64,000 bases of DNA from Bryobacterales bacterium F-183 (lineage in GTDB: Bacteria; Acidobacteriota; Terriglobia; Bryobacterales; Bryobacteraceae): NCBI GenBank assembly GCA_016865505.2, contig AP025252.1:4610137-4674136 (forward strand). Reading direction: 5' to 3'. Both the position numbers and the translations under genes were made by a program. The notes beneath the pieces were generated by a model. The model saw only the letters and a program-made list of their open reading frames with translations, searched no databases and had not been told where the DNA came from. Shown here piece after piece: positions 8,326 to 17,438 of the stretch; positions within the stretch are counted from its first letter, which is position 1, and every line of letters begins with the position of its first letter.

Positions 8326-10166
8326 TGCTCCCACCAGTCGCGCCACTTGACGTCGCCATCTTCCGGTACACCACGGCGGCGCGCCACGCGGGACTCGCGC
8401 ACTGGCTGCTCGATAGAGTCCGGGCGGAAAATGACGTACTTATAGGCGATGGTCTGCCCGGCGGATTCCTCGAAGGGTACTTCGCCGAACCAGCAGTTGG
8501 CGTTCACGCAGTCCATGAAGTAGGCGTAACGCAGGTCCCAGTTGCCGAGTTCGGGGCAACTTCCGATCACGGCTAAGCGCTCGCCGGGATTGACCGGCGC
8601 GGCATTCACCTGGAACTTGGCTACCGCTCTTCCCTGCACCGCCGGACCTTTGCGGCTCAACACTCGCGCGCCAAATGAAGGAATGCGAACGTTCAAGGCA
8701 CGATCACGAACCGCAATCGTCTCACCGGTGAGAATGCACGTATAGTCGCCATCGGGCATGTCGAGTCCTGCGGCCGCGATGTCGCGCTCTTCGCCGCGAT
8801 TTAGAATCACCAAACAGGTGGAATCGCGGTAGACGCGCTCGTAGCAGATGACGTCGGGATCGACGCTGCGCACCCACTGTCCGCCAAACTGAATTGCGGG
8901 GCTCACTTCGCGCTCACGTGCGAGGATGCCAATCAGACGGCCCGCTTCGGTTTCGCCCCATTCGGTCATCATCGGGCGATTGTACGGGTCATGCCCGCCG
9001 TCGGTATCGTTGTGAAGGTACTGCTCGCAGCCGTAGAAAAGGGTTGGGATGCCGCGGCTGGTCATCAACGCGACGATCGCCAGATGCAGCATGTTCGGGT
9101 CCGCATTCAGCGACTGGAAGCGCGGCATGTCATGCGTCTCAAAACAAGTCACGAGCTCTGTCGAATTCCGGTAAGCGGCATCGGCGTTCAGCAGCGCCTG
9201 CAGTACCAGAAAGCCTTCGGGACGGCGTACGGCAAAGACGTCGCGCAACGCGTAACACATGCCAAAGTCGATGATGCTCATGCCGGCAGAGTTCGCGTAG
9301 GCGAGAGCCCGCTCGTCATAGGGCGATGAGTCGATCCACTCGCCGTACAGGAAGAGGTCCGGCTTGTGGAGTTGGAGGTCTGCATTGAACTCCTGCCAGA
9401 ACCAGAGCGGCATATGCTTCACGGTGTCGATACGCAATGCGTCGACGCCCTTATCAATCCAGGCCTTGGCGGCGTCCTTAATATAGCGCCGGTATTCGAC
9501 GCAGTTTTCATTGAAGGTAGCCAGGCCGGCCACCTCGCAGTTCTGTACCTGCCAATCGTCATTCCAATCCTGGACCTCGCCGTAGTGGTGATACCACGCC
9601 GCCTGATCTTCGTTGAAATCCGCAATGAGAACACCGTCGTCATAGAGACGGCCCTTGCCGTCCACCGCAGCTGGCGAGCTGTGATTGCAAACAAAATCCA
9701 AAATGAACTTCATGCCGCGAGAGTGCATATCTCCCAACAGACGATCGAAAATCGTATCGTTGCGGGAAAATACACGGATCTCACTTTCGTCGTTCACCCA
9801 GCGTGCGTTGATGCGTTTGAAGTCCTGGGTCCAATAGCCGTGAATCGGCGCGCGGACACGGTCGTTTTCAAAGACGTAGCTTTCAATTTGTTCAAAAAGA
9901 GGCGTGACCCAAATGGCGTTGATGCCCAAGCCCCGCAGGTAGTCGAGCTTGTCGTACAGGCCTTGCAGGTCGCCACCCCAGTATTTGTGCCAGTCCTGCC
10001 GCGTAGGGTCGTTCAATTCCTGATTGCGGCCGTTGTTGGAATCGATACCGCTATGAAAACGATCGAGCACAACAAAGTAAATGGTGCGATCCCGAAACTC
10101 GGCATCGGATGCGGCGCGCCGGGCAGGCGCGACAGCCTCAATTGGCGATTCCATCAGTGAGCTCAT
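8322..10166 (-). CDS. Cytoplasmic GH13 alpha-glucanase with C-terminal CBM20
   Basis: 614 residues. The GH13 barrel has all catalytic residues: nucleophile Asp247 (ALRIDTVKH), acid/base Glu276 (FLYGEW) and Asp346 (ETHDMPR), plus the early DFVCNHSS. The sequence around these motifs resembles the CGTase/maltogenic-amylase subfamily. A beta-sandwich follows, then a starch-binding CBM20 from about residue 510 (ERLAVIGSCPELGNWD, later YKYVIF). No signal peptide is visible, which is unusual for a CBM20 enzyme and suggests action on internal glycogen or malto-oligosaccharides. It is divergent from the metallopeptidase gene. Confidence 0.92.
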   Translation of the reverse strand: MSSLMESPIEAVAPARRAASDAEFRDRTIYFVVLDRFHSGIDSNNGRNQELNDPTRQDWHKYWGGDLQGLYDKLDYLRGLGINAIWVTPLFEQIESYVFENDRVRAPIHGYWTQDFKRINARWVNDESEIRVFSRNDTIFDRLLGDMHSRGMKFILDFVCNHSSPAAVDGKGRLYDDGVLIADFNEDQAAWYHHYGEVQDWNDDWQVQNCEVAGLATFNENCVEYRRYIKDAAKAWIDKGVDALRIDTVKHMPLWFWQEFNADLQLHKPDLFLYGEWIDSSPYDERALAYANSAGMSIIDFGMCYALRDVFAVRRPEGFLVLQALLNADAAYRNSTELVTCFETHDMPRFQSLNADPNMLHLAIVALMTSRGIPTLFYGCEQYLHNDTDGGHDPYNRPMMTEWGETEAGRLIGILAREREVSPAIQFGGQWVRSVDPDVICYERVYRDSTCLVILNRGEERDIAAAGLDMPDGDYTCILTGETIAVRDRALNVRIPSFGARVLSRKGPAVQGRAVAKFQVNAAPVNPGERLAVIGSCPELGNWDLRYAYFMDCVNANCWFGEVPFEESAGQTIAYKYVIFRPDSIEQPVRESRVARRRGVPEDGDVKWRDWWEH

Positions 10167-10245
10167 GCTGACAATGGACTCGCAATGAGGAACAGGTGTT
10201 TCACGGCCTCCGAAGAGTGGCAGTACGATTGCTCTTGAATTGGCG

Positions 10246-11340
10246 ATGCTTGCACCTTGCGAACCGTTTCCGCTGCCCTTGCGGCCCCAAACTTACCAGC
10301 GTGTGTACCTCTGCCGCTGTGGGAATCAGACGTTCTTTCGCAACAGTGTTTGTGTCAACTGCTCGGCCCCCTTGGGCTACGAGCCACTGATTGGAAAGCT
10401 GCTGCCGTTGACCCCCGGTCCTGCGCCAAGCACCTGGTTGCTGGACTGTGCAGAGAGCGGCAGCAGCAACATTTTGTACCGGTCCTGCGCGAACTTGACA
10501 TCCGCCTGCGGGTGCAATTGGCTGGTACGCGATGAGGATGGAGAGACACTTTGCATCTCCTGCCGCCTCAATCGCTACATCCCGGACCTGTCGGACCCCG
10601 TACGCGCCGAAGGTTGGAACAAGATCGAGTTGGCCAAGCGGCGCCTGATCTCTTCCCTGCTCGCGCTAGGCCTGCCCGTTGGACCTCCGCTGACGTTCGA
10701 CTTTCTGGCGACGCTACCGGACGGCCCCAAGGTGACAACCGGACATTCCAATGGCACGATCACGCTCAACATCGAAGAAGCCGACGACGCCACCCGCGAG
10801 CAGAATCGCAAGCAATTGCACGAGCCGTATCGCACCCTGCTGGGCCACCTTCGGCACGAGACCGGGCATTACTACTGGGATCGCCTGATTGCTGGCTCCA
10901 AGTGGCTCGCTGAGTTCCGCGAACTGTTTGGGGACGACCAGCAGGACTATGCAGCCGCTTTGCAAAAGCATTATGCGGAAGGTCCCAGCGTAGGGTGGGA
11001 GCAGAAGTTTGTGTCCGCCTACGCAGCGTCTCATCCTTGGGAGGATTGGGCCGAGACCTGGGCGCACTACCTGCATATGGAGGACACACTGGCCACAGCC
11101 GCAAGCTTCCGCCTGGACATCAATTCCGTGGAAGTACGCGTCGCGCCGTTTGAGACCGACGTGGCGGATGAAGAGTTCCTCGCATTCATACACAACTGGG
11201 TGCGGCTCACCGCAGTACTGAATGAGTTGTCCCGCAGCATGGGCCTACAGGACTTTTACCCATTTGTACTCTCCCGCGCGTCGGTGGCAAAGCTGCACTT
11301 TGTACACCGCGTGATGCGGGACCGTTCAACAGCCCAATAG
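10246..11340 (+). CDS. Putative zinc-ribbon metallopeptidase (COG4307 type)
   Basis: 364 residues from ATG 10246; an in-frame TTG two codons upstream is an alternative. An N-terminal zinc ribbon (CRCGNQTFFRNSVCVNC) is followed by a second Cys cluster (SACGC and CISC, about residues 85-105). The catalytic motif RHETGHYYWD (HExxH) sits near residue 206, and DWAETWAHYLHMEDT follows about 60 residues later. The arrangement matches the zinc-ribbon plus putative peptidase family known from many bacteria, whose substrate is not established. No signal peptide; cytoplasmic. Confidence 0.85.
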   Translation: MLAPCEPFPLPLRPQTYQRVYLCRCGNQTFFRNSVCVNCSAPLGYEPLIGKLLPLTPGPAPSTWLLDCAESGSSNILYRSCANLTSACGCNWLVRDEDGETLCISCRLNRYIPDLSDPVRAEGWNKIELAKRRLISSLLALGLPVGPPLTFDFLATLPDGPKVTTGHSNGTITLNIEEADDATREQNRKQLHEPYRTLLGHLRHETGHYYWDRLIAGSKWLAEFRELFGDDQQDYAAALQKHYAEGPSVGWEQKFVSAYAASHPWEDWAETWAHYLHMEDTLATAASFRLDINSVEVRVAPFETDVADEEFLAFIHNWVRLTAVLNELSRSMGLQDFYPFVLSRASVAKLHFVHRVMRDRSTAQ

Positions 11341-11811
11341 GTCGCGAACGATGGAACCGAGGCGCATGTATTCCGAATACGTCGACGGCTTGCGGAAATA
11401 GGCGTCCGCACGAAGATCTTGCGCCATCTGACGATCGACGCTGGCGTCAGACGAGGTGACGATGATGACCTTGACGTGTTTGCATTTGCCGGTGCTTCGA
11501 ATGTAGGCGAGCACCTCGTCGCCGCTCTTTTTGGGAAGATTCAGATCCAACAAGACAAGATCCGGACACGGCGGTGCATCGCGCTCGCCGGACCGCTCCA
11601 GAAACTCCGTCGCAGCTTGCCCGTCTTCCACAACAGCGGTCTGCGCGACGACGCCGCCTTCCGTCAGCGCTTCTTCGATCAGGTACACGTCTGCCCGATT
11701 GTCTTCCACCACCAGGATCTGGCAAACCTTCTCACCCTGGGAGCGTGAAGCAGAACCGGGACCCTTCTCCAGGTTCGGACTCCACCCAAATTCGCCCGTG
11801 ATAACGCTCAA
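11326..11811 (-). CDS. Rcp1-type response regulator
   Basis: A single receiver domain: acidic pair in VVEDNRAD, phospho-Asp in LVLLDLNLPKKSG, Thr/Ser in IIVTSSDAS and Lys in YFRKPSTYSEY. The sequence resembles small regulators encoded beside phytochrome-like kinases. It follows and overlaps the kinase at 11732-13231. The receiver fold begins near 11728, but no ATG or GTG lies in frame there. The nearest usual start codons are TTG at 11811-11814, inside the kinase gene, so the start given is uncertain and coupled translation or a rare start is possible. The 3' end overlaps the metallopeptidase gene by 15 bp. Confidence 0.8.
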   Translation of the reverse strand: MSVITGEFGWSPNLEKGPGSASRSQGEKVCQILVVEDNRADVYLIEEALTEGGVVAQTAVVEDGQAATEFLERSGERDAPPCPDLVLLDLNLPKKSGDEVLAYIRSTGKCKHVKVIIVTSSDASVDRQMAQDLRADAYFRKPSTYSEYMRLGSIVRDLLGC

Positions 11812-13231
11812 CAATACGTTGGCAGATGGCAAGTCCAATGCCGGTGCCGGAGTACTTGTCGCCCGTATGTAGTCGCTTGAATAACCCAAAGATCCGCTCC
11901 TTATACTCGGATTCAATGCCGATACCGTCGTCTTCCACAACGAAGCACCACTGACCTTCGGGGGTACGCGAGGCGGAAACGGTTATCGCAGGTTGCTGAC
12001 CGGGATGACGATACTTGATCGCGTTCCCAATCAGGTTTTGAAAAAGCTGTTGCAAGTGAGTGCCCATTACAGGAACCGCGGGCAGCTGTCCAGTTACGGT
12101 AATCACTGCCCCACTCTCGGCAATCGAAGTCGCCAGATTCTGTAGCGCCACTTGCAGTTGGCCATGCAAATCCTCGGGCTGCTCCGGCGCTTCGTCGAGT
12201 TTCGTGGAGCGAGTGTACGACAGAAGGTCCCGTACCAGCATCTCCATGCGGGAGGCACCGTTGTGCATGAACTTGAGATACTGCGCGGCTTGGCCGTCCA
12301 GTTTGTCCGCATGGCGACGGAGCAGGAGTTCACCGTAAATCATGACGGAACGCAAAGGCTCCTGCAGATCGTGCGTGGCGGTGTAGGCGAACTGTTCCAG
12401 ATCCTGATTGGCCTGCCGTAGCGCCTGCTCGGTCGCCTTCTGTTCGTGGATGTCCGTGCTGGAGCCGATCCACATGGAGATCGCGCCGCCACCTTCGCCG
12501 CTTCGCATCGCGTTCGCCCGGCTCAGATGCCAGCGGTACGCTCCGTCAGCGCGGCGGATGCGGTGCGTGCACTGAAATGGCCTGCCGGACTCAATCGATT
12601 CCCGCCAATCCTGCTGAAAGGCAGTCGCATCGCCCGGGTGCAGCAGGCTTTCCCACCCATGGCCGCGCAACCGTTCAAACGGCAACCCGGCAAAGGTGAA
12701 CCACTGTTGGTTGAAGTAGTCGATCTGGCCGTCCGGACTGGCGGTGAAGATCTTCTGCGGCATGGATTCCGCCATGAAGCGCAACCGTTCTTCACTTTCG
12801 CGCCGCCGTTCTTCTTCCATCTTGCGATGGGTGATGTCGCGCGTCGTACCTGCCACTGCTTCCACTTCGCCACCCGGACCGAACACTGGTACAAAGATGT
12901 AGTCGTAAATCCGGCAGCCCTGCACGCCAGTGAACGGAACTTCCCCACGTATGGGAGCTTTTGTTGCGACGACGGTACGAATCTCTCGGCCGTGCATCGC
13001 CGCATGCCAGGGCTCATAGCCAAGTTCCAGGCATGTTCGGCCAATCGCTTCGTCCCAAGTCTTTCCCCACATGTCGAGCAAGGCTCGATTCACGTAGGTA
13101 AAGCGCTCGTCCAGGTCGAAAACGTACACAAAATCTGGCGTGGCAGCCAGAATCGTTTCATAAAAGCGACGCCATTGGTCGGGGTCCGCTGCCGGGGACG
13201 TCGAAGTGCTGGACCGTAAAGGGGTCTGCAT
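11732..13231 (-). CDS. PAS-domain sensor histidine kinase
   Basis: 499 residues with no membrane segment, so a soluble sensor. Two PAS domains (about 20-140 and 150-265, each ending in a DITHRK or DIHEQK type motif) precede a phytochrome-like HisKA with phospho-acceptor His287 in TATHDLQEPLRS. The HATPase domain has the N-box QNLIGNAIKY, G1 DDGIGIE and G2 GTGIGL. It forms a two-component pair with the overlapping response regulator. The ligand or cofactor of the PAS domains is not evident. It is divergent from the aldo/keto reductase gene. Confidence 0.93.
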   Translation of the reverse strand: MQTPLRSSTSTSPAADPDQWRRFYETILAATPDFVYVFDLDERFTYVNRALLDMWGKTWDEAIGRTCLELGYEPWHAAMHGREIRTVVATKAPIRGEVPFTGVQGCRIYDYIFVPVFGPGGEVEAVAGTTRDITHRKMEEERRRESEERLRFMAESMPQKIFTASPDGQIDYFNQQWFTFAGLPFERLRGHGWESLLHPGDATAFQQDWRESIESGRPFQCTHRIRRADGAYRWHLSRANAMRSGEGGGAISMWIGSSTDIHEQKATEQALRQANQDLEQFAYTATHDLQEPLRSVMIYGELLLRRHADKLDGQAAQYLKFMHNGASRMEMLVRDLLSYTRSTKLDEAPEQPEDLHGQLQVALQNLATSIAESGAVITVTGQLPAVPVMGTHLQQLFQNLIGNAIKYRHPGQQPAITVSASRTPEGQWCFVVEDDGIGIESEYKERIFGLFKRLHTGDKYSGTGIGLAICQRIVERYHGRIWVESEPGEGSRFCFTLPG

Positions 13232-13324
13232 GAAGTGGGACGCAGGAATAGAGCAGCATGGTGCCCTATTTGTTTTGCATCTGGAAACAAAAATCTATGG
13301 AACGCGACATGCTGCATCCAGATC

Positions 13325-14278
13325 ATGGCCGAAACCATTTCTTTCCGTACCTTGGGCAGCACCGGCGAACGTGTTTCCTGCATAGGCCTTGGCGGTTCGC
13401 ACGTTGGCGATTCCAAACTCAGCGACCGTGAAGCAAAAAACATCATTCGTACCGCAATAGAAAGCGGAATTACCTTTCTCGATAACTCTTGGGACTATCA
13501 CAAAGGCCGGAGCGAGGAACTGGTCGGCTCTGTTTTGAAGGAAAATCCGGCGTACCGGGAGCGCGCCTTTGTCATGACAAAGATTGACGGCCGAACCGAG
13601 AAAGAGGCCGAAAAGCAGATCAATCAATCGCTAAAGCGGCTGGGAGTGGACTATCTCGATTTGCTCCAGCATCACGAGGTCATACGCTTTGATGACGTCG
13701 ATCGCATCTTTGAGGAAGACGGTGCAACGGCAGCATTCGACAAAGCGAAAGAAGACGGCAAGATTCGCTACACCGGCTTTACCGGCCATAAGGACCCGCA
13801 CATCCATCTGTACATGCTGGAACAGGCCGATCGTCACGATGTTCATTTCGATGCCGTACAGATGCCATTGAATGTAATGGACTGTCACTTCCGCAGCTTT
13901 GAAAAGCTGGTGCTGCCGGAACTGCTGCGCCGCAAGATCGGTGTGCTGGGCATGAAAAGCATGGCGTACGGCGTCATCTTGAAGTCCAACACAGTGACTG
14001 CGGAAGAATGCCTTCGCTACACACTGAGCCTGCCCATCTCTGTGCTGATCACTGGCATTGATAGCGAAAAGATCCTGGATCAGGCGATCCGTATCGCGAC
14101 AGACTTCACGCCGCTTTCCCCGGAGGAAATGGAAGCCCTGCGAGCCAAGACACGTCACGCCGGGGCGCACGGTGAGTTCGAGTTGTTTAAGACCAGCTCC
14201 AGATTCGACGCGACAGCGGAGAATCCAGAATGGCTGGGCGAGTTGTCCGAACGCGTGGAAGCGCTGGCGGGGAACTAG
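13325..14278 (+). CDS. Aldo/keto reductase
   Basis: 317 residues from ATG 13325, where the typical AKR N-terminus FRTLGSTGERVSCIGLGG begins; the frame stays open 30 codons upstream but that part looks non-coding. AKR features are FLDNSWDYHKGRSEELVG (Asp and Tyr of the catalytic tetrad), Lys in VMTKIDGR, and His in LLQHHEV. The TIM barrel is complete. It reduces carbonyls with NADPH, substrate unknown. The lipoprotein dehydrogenase gene starts 12 bp downstream, suggesting co-transcription. Confidence 0.9.
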   Translation: MAETISFRTLGSTGERVSCIGLGGSHVGDSKLSDREAKNIIRTAIESGITFLDNSWDYHKGRSEELVGSVLKENPAYRERAFVMTKIDGRTEKEAEKQINQSLKRLGVDYLDLLQHHEVIRFDDVDRIFEEDGATAAFDKAKEDGKIRYTGFTGHKDPHIHLYMLEQADRHDVHFDAVQMPLNVMDCHFRSFEKLVLPELLRRKIGVLGMKSMAYGVILKSNTVTAEECLRYTLSLPISVLITGIDSEKILDQAIRIATDFTPLSPEEMEALRAKTRHAGAHGEFELFKTSSRFDATAENPEWLGELSERVEALAGN

Positions 14279-14290
14279 GAGGTGATCACG

Positions 14291-15658
14291 ATGTCAAAGC
14301 GAAAGGCCTTGAAGAACGTACGATTGTCCCGAGTGGGTCCCTGGCTGGCACCCGTGCTATTTGTCGCCCTGCTGGTGGCGTTTTCGTGTACGGAGGCGCC
14401 ACAGCCGGCAGGCGAACGGATGGCTGAACCGGTAGCCGCGCATGTACCCTCGCTGCCGGACCCCAACGCGACACCCTCCGTGACGCGCTATCCCAAGCTC
14501 ATCAAGTGGCAAGGCGACGCAAAGCCCGAGGCTCCGGCTGGGTTTGAGGTCTCGGTCTATGCCGACAATCTCGACAACCCGCGCAATCTCCACCTGCTAC
14601 CCAATGGAGACCTGTTGGTAGCGGAGGCCAACACCGAGCCCAAGCCAGACGAGGATCCTGCAAAGGCGGACGGAAAGAAAGCGGCTGGTGCGGTAGGCAA
14701 AAGCGCCAATCGTGTCACGTTGCTGCGCGACGCCAATGCGGATGGCAAACCGGAATTGCGTACCGTGTTTGCGGCCGGCATCAAGCAACCCTTCGGGATG
14801 GCGCTGCTTGGCGACCGCGTGTACATCGCGGGTACAGACACCGTGTGGAGCTATGCGTACAAAGCCGGCGCTACGGCCGTGAAAGCAGCAGGACGGCAGA
14901 AGATCGCGACCCTGCCCGCCGGCGGGTACAACAACCATTGGACCCGCAACCTGATTGCGGACCGTCAGCAGAACAAGCTGTACCTGAGCGTCGGCTCCGC
15001 AAGTAACGTCGCCGAGCATGGCATGGAAGAGGAGCGCCATCGCGCCAACATCCTGCAAATGGATCCCGACGGCAGCAACCTCCGCGTGTACGCAAGCGGC
15101 CTCCGTAACCCTGTTGGCATGGATTGGAACCCGGCGACGGGCAAGCTTTGGACCGTCGTCAACGAGCGCGACGAGCTAGGGGATGAGTTGGTGCCGGACT
15201 ATCTCACTAGCGTCCAGGAAAACGGCTTTTACGGGTGGCCTTGGTTTTATATCGGCAATCATCGGGATCCCCGGTTGAAGGGACAGCGTGCCGAGTTGGC
15301 AAAGTCTGTACTGGTGCCGGATGTACTGCTGGGGTCGCATACAGCCACGCTGGGTGTAGCGTTCTCTCGCGGTCTCCCGGAATCCGCAGGCAAGTACAGG
15401 AACGGCGTGTTCCTGGCGCAACACGGGTCCTGGAATCACTCCAAGTTCACCGGATACCGCGTGGCATTTATCGCCTTTGAAGACGGCAAGCCTGCCAGCG
15501 CAGCACAGGATTTCCTTACGGGCTTTCTGCGTAGTAAAGAGTCCGGCGAAATCTACGGGAGGCCGACCAGTATTGTGACCGGCCTCCGCGGCGAACTCTT
15601 CCTGGCGGACGATGCGGGCGGGCGTATCTGGCGCGTCGTCCACAAAGACGGAAACTAG
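14291..15658 (+). CDS. Sorbosone-dehydrogenase-like beta-propeller lipoprotein
   Basis: 455 residues. AGGAGG (14277-14282) sits 8 nt before ATG 14291, which favours this start over the upstream GTG at 14282. The N-terminus is basic, then hydrophobic, ending VAFSCTEA, a lipobox-like site, so it is probably a lipoprotein. The rest has blades of the glucose/sorbosone dehydrogenase fold: FEVSVYADNLDNPRNL, SGLRNPVGMDWNP and HGSWNHSKFTGY. Relatives are PQQ-dependent sugar dehydrogenases. The exact substrate is unknown. The last 4 bp overlap the convergent amidohydrolase gene. Confidence 0.88.
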   Translation: MSKRKALKNVRLSRVGPWLAPVLFVALLVAFSCTEAPQPAGERMAEPVAAHVPSLPDPNATPSVTRYPKLIKWQGDAKPEAPAGFEVSVYADNLDNPRNLHLLPNGDLLVAEANTEPKPDEDPAKADGKKAAGAVGKSANRVTLLRDANADGKPELRTVFAAGIKQPFGMALLGDRVYIAGTDTVWSYAYKAGATAVKAAGRQKIATLPAGGYNNHWTRNLIADRQQNKLYLSVGSASNVAEHGMEEERHRANILQMDPDGSNLRVYASGLRNPVGMDWNPATGKLWTVVNERDELGDELVPDYLTSVQENGFYGWPWFYIGNHRDPRLKGQRAELAKSVLVPDVLLGSHTATLGVAFSRGLPESAGKYRNGVFLAQHGSWNHSKFTGYRVAFIAFEDGKPASAAQDFLTGFLRSKESGEIYGRPTSIVTGLRGELFLADDAGGRIWRVVHKDGN

Positions 15659-16590
15659 GCTTTGGGCTGATTGGCCGCGCGGTGCACCCAGCGGTACGCC
15701 TTGATGGAGTTCCGCCAGAAGTACTTCTCGGCCACAGCCTGACCCTTCGCCTCAAAGTACTCTTTCACCACCTTCAGACCTTCCTGATACGCGCCCCAGT
15801 TGTCGCTGTGCGGCCAATCGCTCCCGTACACCACGCGATCCTGGCCAAAGATGTCGTACAAAACATCCAGGCGAGGCTTGTAGAACGCTGTATCCTTCGG
15901 GATCTTGCCATTTACCGTCCGGAGCACGCCGGACACCTTTACGAACACATCGGGTCGCTTGGCAATCTCGCGCAGATCCTTCTCGATGGCCGGCGTCATG
16001 TCGAGACGCGGCAGATGGTCCAGCACCATCCGCAGGTTCGGTACGCGATCCTTGAGCCGCAGCAGGTCGGAAATCAACTCCGCAGTGGGATTGGCAGAGT
16101 CAAGCGTCAGGTTCGCATCGGCCAGACGTTTCACGCCGTCGATCCACTTGGGGTTGTTCGACTTCTCGTGGAAGTTACGATCCCAGATGTTGCCGTAGCG
16201 GATGCCCAGAAACAGCGGGTTCTTGCGGAAGCGCTCCAGATGCTTGGCGTAATCGGCATGGTCCGGCTCCAGGTCGCCGATCGTACCCACCATGATCGTG
16301 TCCTTCTGCATGACATCGAGCACCCACTGGTTGTCTTCGAGCCAGGGGCTGCATTCCAACTCGATCGCGCCCACGACGTTGAGGCCCTTGGTGACTTCGC
16401 GGAACCGCGGCGGCAGGGCGGTTTTGTAAATCTTCTCGCCTTTGGCGGGCCATGGCACGCCTTGCGGTCTATCGACATCAAACAGATGGATGTGCGTATC
16501 GATGATGGGAATGTTCATGGCGGCGGCATTGGCCGTAGTAGCCGCAATCGAGGCGGCGGAGGCTGCAGCAAGGAATTCTCGGCGGTCCAT
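15655..16590 (-). CDS. Tat-exported amidohydrolase (amidohydrolase-2 family)
   Basis: 311 residues. The N-terminus MDRREFLAAASAAS is a Tat-type signal with cleavage near Ala23. The TIM-barrel metal motifs are DTHIHLFD (HxH), the barrel His in VLDHLPRLD and the final Asp in VYGSDWPHS. These define the amidohydrolase-2 group that includes lactonases and decarboxylases acting on ring compounds. It probably works in the periplasm. The divergent nadC starts 23 bp away. Confidence 0.88.
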   Translation of the reverse strand: MDRREFLAAASAASIAATTANAAAMNIPIIDTHIHLFDVDRPQGVPWPAKGEKIYKTALPPRFREVTKGLNVVGAIELECSPWLEDNQWVLDVMQKDTIMVGTIGDLEPDHADYAKHLERFRKNPLFLGIRYGNIWDRNFHEKSNNPKWIDGVKRLADANLTLDSANPTAELISDLLRLKDRVPNLRMVLDHLPRLDMTPAIEKDLREIAKRPDVFVKVSGVLRTVNGKIPKDTAFYKPRLDVLYDIFGQDRVVYGSDWPHSDNWGAYQEGLKVVKEYFEAKGQAVAEKYFWRNSIKAYRWVHRAANQPKA

Positions 16591-16613
16591 AGCTAACCGC
16601 TAGGATAGAACAA

Positions 16614-17438
16614 GTGCAGCCCAACGACTCTCGCTCCCCGTTTGCCGCCATCGTCGCACAGGCTCTGGCGGAAGATATCGGCTCCGGGGACGTCACCACG
16701 CAAAACACCGTCCCGGCAGCCCTGAACGCAGAAGGTACCTTCTTTGCCAAGCAGGACCTGGTACTCGCCGGGTCGCAACTGTTGCCGCTCATTTTTACGG
16801 ATCTCAAGATGTGTCACGCCGACGGCGACTTCGTCCGCAAAGGCGACGCATTGGCGACGGTACGCGGCACCGCACAGTACCTGCTGACGCATGAGCGCGT
16901 ATCCCTCAATTTCCTGCAACAGTTGAGCGGCATCGCGACACTCACACGCCGCTACGTCGAGCAGACACAAGGCACCAAATGCCAGATTCTCGATACGCGT
17001 AAAACCACACCGGGACTTCGCATGCTGGAAAAGCTGGCCACCAAAGCAGGCGGCGCGTTGAACCATCGCATGGGCCTCTACGACGCGATTCTCATCAAGA
17101 ACAACCACATCGATCTTGCGGGCGGCGTCACCATCGCGGTGGAACTCGCCAAGAAGAGCGGCCTGCCGGTGGAGTGCGAGGTCCGCAATCATGACGAACT
17201 CGCGGAGGCATTGGATGCAGGCGTCAAGCGCATCCTGCTCGACAACATGACCCCGGCCGAAGCGGCAGCGGAGATCGAGTTCATCGATGGCCGCGCATCG
17301 GTTGAGATCTCTGGCGGCGTGACGCTCGAAACCGTTCGCGCCTACGCGCAGACCGGCGCGGACTTCATCTCCGTCGGCGCACTGACGCATTCCGCTCCCG
17401 CCGCCGACATCAACTTCCGCATCCGTCCGGTGGCATGA
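16614..17438 (+). CDS. nadC: Quinolinate phosphoribosyltransferase (nicotinate-nucleotide pyrophosphorylase)
   Basis: 274 residues from a GTG start with AGGA upstream. It makes nicotinate mononucleotide from quinolinate and PRPP in NAD biosynthesis. Family motifs are EDIGSGDVTT near the N-terminus, HERVSLNFLQQLSGIAT, the DTRKTTPGLR substrate loop, KNNHID, and ISGGVTLE with SVGALTHSAPAADI at the end. The final 4 bp (ATGA) overlap birA, and coaX follows, giving a three-gene cofactor run. Confidence 0.96.
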   Translation: MQPNDSRSPFAAIVAQALAEDIGSGDVTTQNTVPAALNAEGTFFAKQDLVLAGSQLLPLIFTDLKMCHADGDFVRKGDALATVRGTAQYLLTHERVSLNFLQQLSGIATLTRRYVEQTQGTKCQILDTRKTTPGLRMLEKLATKAGGALNHRMGLYDAILIKNNHIDLAGGVTIAVELAKKSGLPVECEVRNHDELAEALDAGVKRILLDNMTPAEAAAEIEFIDGRASVEISGGVTLETVRAYAQTGADFISVGALTHSAPAADINFRIRPVA

